A program made the position numbers and the translations under genes. The notes below the pieces were generated by a model that was not told the origin of the DNA, did not search any database, and worked only from the letters and a program-made list of their open reading frames with translations. From NCBI GenBank assembly GCA_008638375.1, contig CM018043.1, positions 53,704,947 to 53,768,946 on the forward strand: a stretch of 64,000 bases of DNA, in the 5' to 3' direction. Position 1 is the first letter of the stretch. Each line of letters opens with the position of its first letter. This stretch comes from Nyssa sinensis. Taxonomy: Eukaryota; Streptophyta; Magnoliopsida; Cornales; Nyssaceae. Positions 34,119 to 47,786 of the stretch are shown here, piece after piece.

Positions 34119-37100
34119 ATGGAAGTGCTTTCTTGTTCTGGCGTATGTTATGTTGGAGAATCTGATTGCCCTCAACAGGGTTCAGGAACAGCATTCATGT
34201 ATGATGGAGAATCAAACTGCCTTGAACATGGAGAACAAGTTCAAGGGGCAGATGTTAAAGTGGATGACATAGTCCTGAATGTTGAAGGGCCTCAAAAAGA
34301 AAGACAAGGTGAAGCTCAATGGAAGGTTGATGATTTGCCTACTTCAGAAGGCCATTATAGTGGGGCTTCGTATTATGAATTTGAGGGGGAAAGCCAAAAA
34401 TTGTCTTGTGATTCCCATGATTCTGAGGAAGATAACTTAAATGCACAGGACCAGTGCACTGAACCCTGCCTGGCCTCTGAGAATTCTCATCTAATTGTTG
34501 ATACTATTGAAAGTGGGCTACCAAGTAACAACAGGGAAGGAGAGTCTTCTCTTTCAGAACCCAAGTGGCTAGAACAAGATGAACCCATGGCAGTGTGGGT
34601 CAAGGTACCCGCTAATGTTTGTTTCTTTCAGTTCCGAATATTCTCTTTTATGAATAATACAATATCCTTTGATCTTATATATTCACAAATACAAGTTTCT
34701 AGGGCTTTGTTACACCATATGCTTGCCTTTTTAGATACGAGTTTTATTTTATATGGGAACTGGCAAGTTAGAACTAAAATCCCCACCTCATATTGATGTA
34801 TGCCATACTAAGATGGTCTGAAAGGCCAGTCTAATTTTCAGAATGCTCTCAGATGAACTCCCTCACCTGTACCACTGTGCTTTTGTACATCAACTTTTCT
34901 GGTGCTATCACCTGGAAAGTATTGTCAATTTAAGTATTTATGTCTAAAGATGGAAATACATACTGATTTTATGTTCATGTTTGTTTTTCTCTATTTCTCC
35001 AAGTATAGTGGAGAGGGAAGTGGCAAGCAGGAATAAGATGTGCAAGGGCTGACTGGCCATTACAAACTTTGAAAGCAAAGCCAACTCATGACAGGAAAAG
35101 TTATATTGTGATATTTTTTCCACGCACAAGAAATTATTCTTGGGCAGATGTGCTGCTTGTTCGCCCAATCAATGAATTTCCAGAGCCCATTGCATATAGG
35201 ACCCACAAAGTTGGTGTGAAAATGGTTAAAGATTTGACTCTTGCCTGCCGGTTTATCATGCAAAAGCTAGCTGTTAGCATGCTGAATATAATCGAGCAAT
35301 TGCATACCAAGGTTTGTGATTAATGTGCTCACTTTCTATTGATTTGTTTTTCAGTCTGCTTAATTTTCAGTTTTCCCTTCATGAATTTAATTGAGATTCA
35401 CTAAAACGCATTTAGGCTCTGATAGAGACTGCTCGCAATGTGATGGTTTGGAAGGAATTTGCAATGGAGGCTTCCTTCTGCAAAGGTTATTCTGATCTTG
35501 GAAGGATGCTTTTGAAACTTCAGAATGTAAACTCCCTTCCTGTTGGTAGATAGACATGTAGAAATACAAAGTTTTGCTCTTTTCTTTTCTTCTGCTTCCT
35601 CTTCTTTTTTCTTTCCAATCAATATGCTTGACAGGTTACTTTGTGCCACTATCTTCATTTGATTTGTTCGAGTTACTGGAAATTAGAATGCACTTAAACT
35701 CATAAATAAGATTTGGTATTTATAAAGATTTTTTTGAGATTAATTTTTGAAGGTCTGTTGGTTGTAATTCTGTTGGACTATTATTTCTTGTTTCAATATA
35801 GCCATGGGTAAGTAGTTCTAAGTAAAATTTGTAAATCCGTTATTGGTTAAGATGCATTAGGTTTTTTTTATAATAACAAGTTTCCTTGTTTGAATCATAT
35901 TTGATCACATATACTATATTTAGCTTAGATGTGCCCTACAGTTCCCTCCCCCCGGTTCCACACTCAGGAGGACAAGAATAGTCATTCTTCTGGTTAAAAA
36001 TGGATATGGTGTTGGCAGAGTGAAGAATGTGCTGGTGAGTGACAGCGAATTGAGACATTGAATTATGATTGTTATGATGCAAGGGAATATTACTTCCAGA
36101 ATTGATTTCTCCATATGTCAGATTTGCAAGTTAGTCTTTAAGGGAAATATTAGATCTCATATTAAGTTTGTAAGCTGATTGTATATATGAGTATTCGTGT
36201 GATTATGATTATATGACTCTGCCCTGTTCCCTGAACGTAAGGTTAACTTTTGAAATTGCGATGTCTTTGCCTGTGTTGTGCCATAACCTTACACAGTTGG
36301 TCCCAAGCTCGGAAAGGAGGGTTGCTTTAGGTAGCCGACAGCTAGCGTAGGGCATTTCATTTAAGGACGCATTGCAGCAGCTTCCAGTGCTCTGAATGTT
36401 ATGGCCTTAAATAGAGTAGAATGATGAAACATGATTCATATAGTTGACTTTAAATAGTTGGGATAAGGCTTAATTAAGTTGAGCTGAGCTTTCCTTAGAG
36501 GAAAAACCACTTTTTGCTTGTCGATTCCTGGTTGTGTTTGGTGATGCGATTGGTGCTTTTCTTAAGGTTGCAGGTGGATATCACCCTATTAAAGATGTGG
36601 TTAGGGTGCAACTCTGAGGCTGTGAACCTGTGATGTTTAGTACTTTCTTTATTTTAATTTTTTTTAAATACTCAATACTTTCTCTGCCTTTTTTTAATAT
36701 TCAATACTTTCTATGCCTTTTTTTTTTTTTTAATATTCAATACTATATGTGTTTAGGACACTTGTATTTGTGAATTGCATTTCTACCGTGTCTGACACTA
36801 ATTTGAAGACTTAGAAACTAATTTTGGCACAAGAATATGCAACTTCTCCATTTTTGTTGGGATGTTCTTATTAGATTGATGTTATCTTATTTATTTGATT
36901 ATTTACTATCCAATGATGGTCAAGTACTGGTCAAGTACATGTATGATATTGATCAATTTTTGGCATTTACTTTTTTGATTTGGCAAAAAGATTATGTCCC
37001 CGAGAAACACATTCATGAACATGCATATATGGAGCTATCCCTCCTGTCCAATAACCCCGGATCCATGTCAAAGTGCATCACAGACATCTTGTCTATGTAT

Positions 37101-40100
37101 CATAGCATTGTGGCTATCGCTGCTATTAACTTCAAATCACAGTGATGATGTGCTTTTTGGAGTTTCCATATGCAAGACTGTAGTGGCTTAGATGTTTTTC
37201 ACATATTTGAGGTTCGATTTGATCTCTTTTATTAGCATCATTGAATAGTCCTGGGCTGTTTAGCTTGTTGCACTGGGCTTAACAGCAACTTGCATAGGTA
37301 TGGATTTTTTCTGACACCTAATTGTCTGTGGCTTTATAACATTATATGGTATTATTATATACAGTGAAACTTTAAAACTTGTCTACCAGCCCCAAATAGT
37401 AGAGCTAATGCTTTTTAGAACTGCTGATTCCCTCGGTTTTGTTAAGGGTTAGTTGTACATGGATATATATTAATTTTATTAGGAAAACTATATTCACTAA
37501 AAATTTCCGAGAGGGCTCAAATCATGTACATGGGGTTTATATAAACAACTATACAAACTATACTCTCAAATCTCTTATGGTCGGTTGTAGATCGTTATGT
37601 GACCAATACTTCTTACAATCTTAAGGTACAAGAAAATTGCATTTATCACTCCTGGTGTTACGAAAAATGATTAGTGGCGTATTTAATATGTTTGGAATTG
37701 TCATCAAACCCTCCTAAACAAGCTGGTGCTTTACTCTTTTGTAATTCATTAATTCAACTTCTTTTAAATGATTGTAACACAGTCTAGTAGAAGAATCAAT
37801 TGTATTAGTGGAATGTATAGTTCTCACATAAATCTAATCAAATGTATTAATGGAACGTGTAGTTCTCATATAAATCTAAACTAAAGTTTTGTATGTTTTG
37901 ATGTATTCTCGTTGATCGAATGCTAGAATCCTTCCTTTGGCTATCCTATTTGTTGTATTCTTTTAGTAATATCCATATATAGTGACAACCATAGAAAAGT
38001 GGACCTCTGTCTCCCTACTTTTTTAAATTCTTTCTCTTATTCCCTATTAGCAAAAATTTGCAGATTGTTGTCTGAAGCTGGGTCCATCCATAATGGCATA
38101 ACCTCAAATATGTGCACATCATTTGGTTGTACATGTGTCATCCTCTAATTGCATTTTCATACTATTGTGTAAATCAATGTGTGGACAAACTCTAGCATGA
38201 TTACTAATATAATATAGGACTAGCCCAATGTACAAGGCTTAGGGATGGCAATTTGCCCCTCCTTGTCGGGGACCCGCCCCGCCCCTAATGGGGCGGGTAT
38301 GGGATGCTCATAAATGGGGTTGGGGCGGGGTCTAGTTGTGGCTTTTAAAACTCTGTCGGGTTCGGGGAATGGTCACCCCGCCCCGTTTATATATTAAATT
38401 TTTTTATTTATTCTTATATACATTATATTTATCAATAAAAAATACTATATAAAATTAGTTTTAAGGTTTTTCATATCACACTTATATATTTTTTTTCTTT
38501 GTATTAATTATTTTGGTGAAAAAAAGTTTAATTTACTTATCAAAATAAAAGTTTTAACTTACTTAAAAAATATATATATAGAGATTCGGGGCGGGGCAGG
38601 GCGGGGTGAAGTCGGGGAATATAAATGAGGTCGGGGTAAACCTCTAAACTGGACGGGGCGGGGTCGGGGGCAGAGAATATAAATGGGGTCGGGGTTGGGG
38701 AAGGGCAACCCCGCCCCGTTGCCATTCCTAATGAGGCTCACACCACTGCAAGATTAGATGTATGCAACCTAAGCGGAGATGTTGTTTCTACGACTTGAAC
38801 CCATGAGCTCCATGTCACAATGGAGTAGTCTTATCGTTGTGCCAAGGCCCGCCCTCATATTAATTTGTAACCACATAAATTTTGGTTTGATTACTAATAT
38901 AATATGGGTAATACTATTAAGGGACCATTCGCATATGCAAACCGAACTCTTATCCATTATATAAAGGTTAAAGTTAGCGTTTAAAATATTTGTAATAAAT
39001 AAAAATGAATAAATACTCATAAAAATTCAATCCCCAAAAAATCTTAAGGATACGAGCCTCATTCGCATATGCGAACTCTTAGTAGCATTGCCCAAATAAT
39101 ATTTAAGCGGCTTGTTTCTCGGTTAATTCTTGAACTGCAAACACTACATTTGTCTTTAAAACCCACCAGAATGGAACTGGGTTTATGTGGCCAATAAGGT
39201 GACTCCAATAATGATAGTGCTCAATGTTAGTGCCATAATTACAAATTGAGAAATTTTAGTATTTTGCATTGCTGAGAATAATTAAGAATTGAGTAATTAA
39301 TATAAAAACCATCATGAATAGGTCAAAGAAGAATGGGTATGACCGGGAAAGCAATGTACAATGGGCAAAAGAAAGCTTATGTTGTTCTTGAATTTTTTAC
39401 AATTATTTTTTGAACGGTAATAAGGTAATTGTATTAACACGAGGGGCCTGAGAAAGGCACCTCAAAACTTTACAAAAAAAGGGGCCAAGTGGCCAACTAC
39501 AAAAATTAAAGCCTAAGGTTCTCCCAAAAATTCATTAGTCTTTTTAAGTATATGGGAAACTCTTCCTTAATCCAAAAAAAAATGTTTTCAAAAAAATGTC
39601 TTTCAACTTCCAAGGTGGAGATTCCACCCCTTCAAAGACTATGATTCCTTTCTCTCCAAATGTACCAAATAATTGAATTTTTTACAATTAGATAGGACTA
39701 CTTGTGTTAGTTGAAATGGTTGTGAATAATTTATAATTTAATTCATATATGCAACAAATTTGGATTTTCTATGTTAAATGAATAAATCAGGTACAACTGT
39801 ACAAGTAAGGTTACTTGTCCAAATATTTGGTTTGGTATTGGGAACTTGGGATTATTCTACCATTCCAATAATATGGAATGATTTAGAAAACCCTGAATAA
39901 CTTAAAATAATGCTGCCTATGATTAAGTCTGTTGTGAGTATAGGTTATTGAAAAGCTTGTTGGCTTAGGGTTTAAAAAGCTTAAAGAAAGATCTTACGCT
40001 TTTGATGATCTGATAGGTTGATTGCTGACATTAGGAACTCTTGAGTACAATTAACTGTTCAGTTCTACCTTGTTTGTCATGCATACTTTGAGTTGTGCTA

Positions 40101-43100
40101 TTTATACTGTCTAGATGAATTTATTATTTCAGTTTATGGTGACCATGGAATATTGATTCTCTAATAACTCACAAAAGATCTTTTTCCAACTTGTTTTGGG
40201 TTGACGTTGAGTAACACCATCTATTTCCCTCACAGATGATCCTGCAGCGCTGTCTAAGTTCTGATTGGCTGCAACATTCTTTCCACTCTTGGGTACAACG
40301 ATGTCAGAATGCACATAATGCTGAATCTGTTGAAATGCTGAAGGAGGTAGAAGACCTGCTTTTGCTGCATTTACATGTTCATTATATTAATTGAAGTGAG
40401 GAAGCACTGTGGTCTTTTTCCTTTGTCTTCCCTAAAAAACCCCCTTTTTTATAGGTAAATGTAAATATATTAAAAAGCGCCAAAGGGGGGTGCACCCATT
40501 TACAAAAAAAGAGACCAATTCTATAGACTCATGTTGCTAAAAAACTCTACAAAGACATCCAATGAAGGATTACAAGACCGGTTCTCCCATACATACAATG
40601 TATACAAAAAAAATGCTCCTAACTCTACTAAGGGCAACTTTAATCCCCTAAAAAATCTTCCTATCTCCATATACAACAAAAAGGACAAGTGGGGACCACG
40701 CCCCAAACTTTATGTATATACCGTCTTCTATATTCACTTCTCCAACTTGCAATGGTCTCTAAAACTGTTCTTGGTGAGACCCAACAATAACCAAAAAGAG
40801 TAAATAACAAGCTGCCACAAATCTCGCACTACCTCACAGTGGAGTAGGAGATGATCCGCTGTTTCCTTATCCCTTTTTCAAATCACACATCTATTGGCAA
40901 CGTGAAAATCCCTTTTCTTTAAATTCTCCCCCGTCAAAATAGCTCCCCAAGCTGTTGTCCACCCAAAAAACGCACCTTTTAAAGGTGCTTTCATCTTCCA
41001 AACGGACTTCCAAGGGAATTCTCTTCCCCTACTGCTAGAAAGGATCGAGTAGAATGACTTCACAAAGAACTTTCCACCATTTGCAGGCATCCACCTAATG
41101 GAATACTCACAGTGAGGATTAAGTTTGATCTTTTGCAAGGTCTCCATCATCCTAGCAAACTCCTCGATCTCCCAATCATGGAAGGGTCTTCCAAAATGCG
41201 GTAACCAACACGCTTCCCTTCCATCTTGACAAACAAAATCAGCCACCCACGCATCCTTGTTAGAAGTTACATGGAAAAGTTGAGGAAATTTCTCTTTAAA
41301 AGCTACCTTTTTTTTATTGGCACTTTAGCAGCTACCTTATCTGTGCACCTATCCAAGTAAAATTTAATCTTCTCCCCCATACCTGCCCCAAGTGCAACAT
41401 GATGCCACAAATCCACCCTCTCCCTCCCCTTCTAACACTTTTCCATAATCCCACCCCATAAGAGCCATCCACCCCCCAAACACCCATATTTGGCCTCAAT
41501 GATACATTTCCACCACACTTGATTTTTAGTAGCATATCCCCAAAGCCACTTTTCTATCGGAGCCTAATTAAAGACTCTTAAGTCTCTTGTTCCCAAGCCT
41601 TATAACACACCGGAACATACACTTTCTTCCAAGCCACTAAGGGAATCTTCCTCTCGTCGCCCATGCCCCCCCCGCCCCCCCCACCCTGAAGTCGCATTAT
41701 AATTTCACCAACCTCTTTTCCACATAAGTTGAAATTGGATACAAAGACATAAAGTAGGTGGGAAGGCTATAAAGAGTGCTCTTCCTGCCTTTATACAAGT
41801 ATTCCTTCTTCCACCTTGTTAACCTCTTTTGAAAGTGTACCACCACTGCATTCTAGACTCCTTTATTTCGTGAACCCGAGCCTAGGGGCAAACCCAAATA
41901 AACAGTAGGCAAGGAGCCCAATCTACATCCCAAATTCCAAGCAAGCTCTTCATCCCTTTCCATTGCCCCAACTGGAATAAGCTCACTCTTCCCGATATTA
42001 ATTCTCAACCCTGAAACCACCTCAAAGCATTTCAAGATGCACCTCAAAAATCTCAATTGCATCTCTTCTACCCCACAAAATATAATTGTATCATCCGCTA
42101 ATAAAAGATGGGTCACCTCATATTTCCATATGTTGGTAAACCCCACATTGTTTGTGCTACTTTGTGTTAAGCAATTGTATGTATTATCAATATTGCACTT
42201 TGATAGTACTTTTTTTTTTTTTGATAACCTAGGAACCTACCCCACCAATTGCAACCTTCGGTCGCGTGGCCGGGTGTAAACGTAGGAGTGTTGCAATAGT
42301 GTAATACCCCCACCTATAACACCGGGTAAAGTGGGCCTTTTTTAACCCTGAGGTGGCCCCAAAGGGGATTTGCACCCAGCAGAATCGAAAGAGAAAATGA
42401 AGAAAGTGATTCTTTAGTAAAAAGTGAAAGAGTTACTTGCTATGGAAAGCAATTTTTTTTTCTCTTTGCACAGTACTACCATCAACATCATTGAAGCTTG
42501 TCTAGTAGCATCATTATAGGCCAATATCCATTGCTTAAAAGACGACCACAACCACCCTGCACCGCTAACACTCACCACCTCTGTCACCCTTCACCATCAC
42601 CATTGGTGCCGCTGCCCCACACTCTATAAAAGTCACTCCACCACTCTTGTTGCTAATACTGCAACTTGAGTGGGTTGAATCTGATGCAACTATGCCTAAC
42701 TTTTGAATTTTTTAATAAATGATGTGTTTTTAAATTTTTTATTTTTTTTTGAGTGGATGGGGGCATGGGTAATGTTACAAAAATAACACACACTAACAGG
42801 TAATATATATCTCAATTTAATTTAAGGTTGGTTTGGGTTGTTTCAAGGCCTTGGGCATCCGAACCCAACTTGAGCCCAATGTAGAGGATAATAGTACCAT
42901 TTACATACATGACATAACATATACTTGCTGGCATGATTTTTAATTTAAGAGAAAATACTACTAAGGACTATGTATCTGCTAATTATGAGATTTTTTTTAG
43001 GTACAATTTTGATTACATTGATAAGTAATTTGATTTTTTAATTTTAGTTTTTTCGTCTTACCTATCCTAGAAATTGCTTCAAGTTGACCAGTTTATTATC

Positions 43101-46100
43101 CCGGAGAACTTTATCTATTCTTTGTATTAGAGATTACATAAAAGCAAAATAAACAAGATTTGATGAGAAGTTAAATGCTTCTTGTCCCAATGGAACCCAA
43201 CCCACTGTAATTGTGGGTTGAACAACTTCAAGGGGCTTGGGCTGGGGTATAGGCTATTCACTCAACCTTTATGTTGTAAGTGGGTTGGTCTTCAGCCTGA
43301 CTCAACCAACCAAAATTGTGGACCTAACACCAGAGCCTCCATGAGCACTCCATTTCTACATCGTTGCCATTGAGACCATAGTAACCACACCATGGGTTTC
43401 TCCTTTGGTGTTAAAATCTGTGTTTTTGCACAGCATTCTATCATTTATTTGTTTTACAAATAATTTTGCATTGTAGCCAAAAAAGAAAAAGGGAAAAAAG
43501 AGGAAAAAAATGAAAATTTGCTTTTCTTGCTTTTGAAAAATACATTTAGAATCCAGAAGCATTAACATATGGTGCTCAAATAATAATAATTTCTTAGATG
43601 GAGAATGATTATGCATTTCTTGAATAAGAGCCTCTAATTGAAGAACTCCAAAACTCAGCCTGCCTTTTGAAAAAGAAAACTTCCTAAGTCATAGTTACCA
43701 GAAAACATTAATACCCTAGTGATCCTCGTATTGGTACATGTGTTTTAGAATAGAAAACATTTACATTCCAGAACACGATATTTAGTGATTCGAGAAATTT
43801 CTTAGTTCTTTACTTAATTTTCCTTTTAAGAAAGAAATAATAGGAAATGAGCAACACAAATCAAGAGATAAACATAAATAAGTATGCTTAGTTTAATGCT
43901 TTTATATTTTTCTTTCTAATAATAAATTTCTGTAACTATATGGACAGTTTGTACACTTCGTTGATATTAATTTTCATTACTCATCTTTGGGTGAAAAGAA
44001 GAAAACACTCTTGTAGATAGACATACTCCATTGCATTCCACATATGTCATTAACATAAGCTTACCCTCTATGATACCACATTTAGAATATATAGCGTATT
44101 GTGTTCCCATTCCCTTTCCATGTACCACAACAATCTGTGTTCCAATTAACATTTCCTAAACTTTTGAATATAGTACTCAGTGAATTGAGTTGAGTAGTTT
44201 AATAACACTTGGTATGTCCCTGGAAAAATGAAAAGGAGATCTTTGCATTTTATTTGCATCATTCCTCGTCTCCTAACCATTTCTACATATGAATTAGGAT
44301 TGATGAATCTGATCATATGCAATGAATAAGATCAGACAGTTGCTCTATTTTAGATTTGGTGGCCCACAAGATAATAGTCATTCAATGTGTATCTAACATT
44401 GAGGGAGAATAAATGAATTGTTGTAGCATGCTGAAGCATGGATTTTACACATTAATGTTTTTTTTTAAAGCACCTAGTTTGAGTGTCTTCCTTTTGAATC
44501 GATTGAAGTCATGACCTGCTGTGTGGAGTAGCCAATTTTTTGAAATCTATCTTAGAAAATTATAAAAAGTTTGCAGAAATTACTGATAAAAAAGTTTGCA
44601 GAAATTATTGTAGATCCTATTAATGGAGCAGTTTTTGTTATATTGCTGAGTGAGAAATTGGATGAAGATGCTACAGCTTATTCTCTTACCTGTAACAATG
44701 AATTGACACTTAGTGATTAGAAATTGGAAATTTTTTTTACCACAATTGGCTAATGTTATGTTACTTTCTGATTTCCAGGAATTACTTGATTCTATTCTGT
44801 GGAATGAAGTCAACTCACTCTCAGATGTCGCAGTGCAACCTGAGTTGGGTTCTGAGTGGAAAACCTGGAAGCATGAAGTTATGAAATGGTTTTCAACGTC
44901 GCATCCCATATCAAGTGGTGGAGAAATGGAGCAGCAGAGTAATGATAGTTCTTTGCCAGCAGGGCTTCAGGTTAGCAGGAAGAGGCCCAAGCTTGAAGTG
45001 CGCCGTGCTGAGTCGCATGCCTCCCAAATGGAAACCCAGGGTTCACATCAGGCTATAACTGTTGAGATCGACTCTGAATTTTTTGATGGTAGAGATATTG
45101 TAGAAGCTGGTTCATTGGAACCCAAGCCTGTCAGAGAGGAAATTCCTTTGGAGGGAGCTGCACCAACATACTCCCCCGATAGTGCAGCTGATAGATGGAG
45201 TGAGATTGTAGTTGAAGCTGGAACTTCTGAAGTTATTCAAACGAAAGATGTGGAATCGACACCTGTCATTGGAGTTGTTGCTAGGAAATCCTTAGATCCT
45301 GGGAATAAGAATCGCCAGTGCATAGCTTTCATTGAAGCTAAGGGAAGGCAATGTGTGAGGTGGGCAAATGATGGTGATGTTTACTGTTGTGTGCATTTGG
45401 CCTCTCGTTTTGTTGGCAACTCCGCCAAAGCAGAAGCAACTCCACCTGTTGAAGCACCAATGTGTGAAGGTACCACTGTTCTTGGTACTAAATGCAAGCA
45501 TCGGTCTTTATTTGGTTCCTCTTTCTGTAAGAAACACAGACCCCTGAATGATACAAAAATGACCTTAAGTTCACCAGAGAATAAGCTCAAGAGAAAGCAG
45601 GAGGAGAGTATGAACAGATCAGATAACACATATTGTAAAGAAATTGTACTAGTGGGAGAAGGTGAGACTCCCCTCCAAGTAGATCCAATCTCAGTTATGG
45701 GTGGAGAAGCCTTCAATGGAAGCTGCTTCATTGAGATGGCTGAGCATTCCAGAAGAGAGTATGACAGCACAGAGATGCACTGCATGGGTTCTTGTGTGCA
45801 GGATGGCAGTGATCCTTGCATGGAAACTCCAAAACGTCATTCATTATATTGTGAAAAACACCTACCAAGCTGGCTTAAACGTGCGAGGAATGGCAAGAGC
45901 AGGATAATTTCAAAGGAAGTGTTTATTGATCTTTTGAAGGATTGTTACTTGCCGGAGCAAAAATTGCAGTTACATCAAGCTTGTGAGCTTTTCTATAGGC
46001 TCTTTAAAAGCATATTATCCCTAAGAAACCCTGTTCCTAAGGAAATCCAACTTCAATGGGCTGTATCTGAAGCTTCTAAAGATGTTAGTGTTGGGGAATT

Positions 46101-47748
46101 CTTAATGAAGTTAGTTCGCAGTGAAAAAGAGAGACTCAAGAGGCTTTGGGGCTTTAGTACCGACAAAGATACACAAGTTGCCCCCTTAGTTGAAGAACCG
46201 GTTTTGATCCCAGCTGCTAATGATAGTGACCATGACCTTGAAAATAGCATCAAGTGCAAAATTTGCTCAGAGAAGTTTCTTGATGACCGAGCACTTGGCA
46301 CACACTGGATGGAAAATCATAAAAAGGAAGCGCAGTGGCTCTTCAGAGGTTATGTTTGTGCCATTTGCCTGGATTCTTTTACTAACAAGAAAGTTTTGGA
46401 AACACATGTGCAGGAGAGACACCATGTGCAATTTGTTGAACAATGCATGCTTTTCCAGTGTATTCCTTGTGGTAGCCATTTTGGTAATCCCGAGCAGTTA
46501 TGGGTGCATGTGCTCTCAGTTCATCCTGCTAATTTCAGGCCGCCAGAAGTTACACAACAACACAATTTATCTGCGGGTGAAGATTCTTCACAGAAACTTG
46601 ACCTGTTCAATTCAGCTTCTGTAGAGAATAATAACTCTGAAAGTCAAGGTGGTTACCGAAAGTTTATTTGCAGGTTTTGTGGGTTGAAGTTTGATTTGCT
46701 CCCTGATCTTGGCCGCCACCATCAGGCTGCTCATATGGGGCCAAATTCTGTTGGCCCTCGCCCCCCGAAGAGGGGTATCCGCTTTTATGCTTATAGATTA
46801 AAATCGGGGAGACTTAGCCGTCCTAGGTTTAAAAAAGGTCTGGGAGCAGCATCATATAGAATTAGGAACAGGGGCAATGCAAGTTTGAAGAAGCGCATCC
46901 AGGCATCAAATTCAGTTAGCACTGGGGAAATAAAAGTACAATCTCATGCAACTGAGGCAGCAAGTCTCGGTAGATTGGCTGAATCTCAATGCTCAGCTGT
47001 GGCAAAGATATTGTTTTCTGAGATTCAGAAGACAAAACCACGGCCCAATAACCTTGACATTTTATCCATTGCTCGCTCTGTGTGCTGCAAGGTTAATCTC
47101 CACGCCTCGTTAGAGGAGAAATATGGACTATTACCAGAACGTTTGTACCTGAGAGCAGCCAAACTTTGCAGTGAGCATAATATTCTAGTGGACTGGCACC
47201 AAGAGGGGTTTGTTTGTCCTAAAGGATGTAAACCAATCACAAACCCACATCCAGTGTCTTCCTTGGTGCCTCTTTCAGATGGTATTGTGGGGTCCAGATC
47301 TTCTCTTCCATCTGATCTTGTGAAAGATGAGTGGGAAATGGATGAGTGCCACTATATCATTGATTTCCAGCGTTTTAGACAGGAACCAATTCAGAAAACC
47401 ATCATCTTATGTGATGACATAAGCTTTGGACAGGAATCAGTTCCAGTAGCCTGTGTAGTGGATGAAAATCTTTTGGATTCCCTTCACATCCTTTCAGAAG
47501 GTTTTGATGGCCAAACTACTGCATACCCCATGCCTTGGGAGGGCTTTACCTATGGCATGAAGCCATTGCTTGATCAATCTCTTTGTCTTGAAGCAGAGGT
47601 ACCATCATAACTTATTCGAGTCTTTGTTCCTAATCTATCTTGATTTGGATGCTGACCTCTGTATCCATGTGAAGTGTACTTGTACATGTTCTTATTATCA
47701 GCTGACCACCAAAACATGGGTTTGAGACTATCCTTGTTGTCCCATCCT

Positions 47749-47786
<38 letters not shown>

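Noticed and set aside
36837..37191. Overlapping 65- and 102-codon frames in a SUVR5 intron
   Set aside because: Lie within the 4.7-kb intron between in-frame exons, with no domain and no place in the conserved SUVR5 protein.
45292..47240. Several minus-strand frames opposite SUVR5 exon 5
   Set aside because: Antisense shadows of a long, clearly conserved coding exon.
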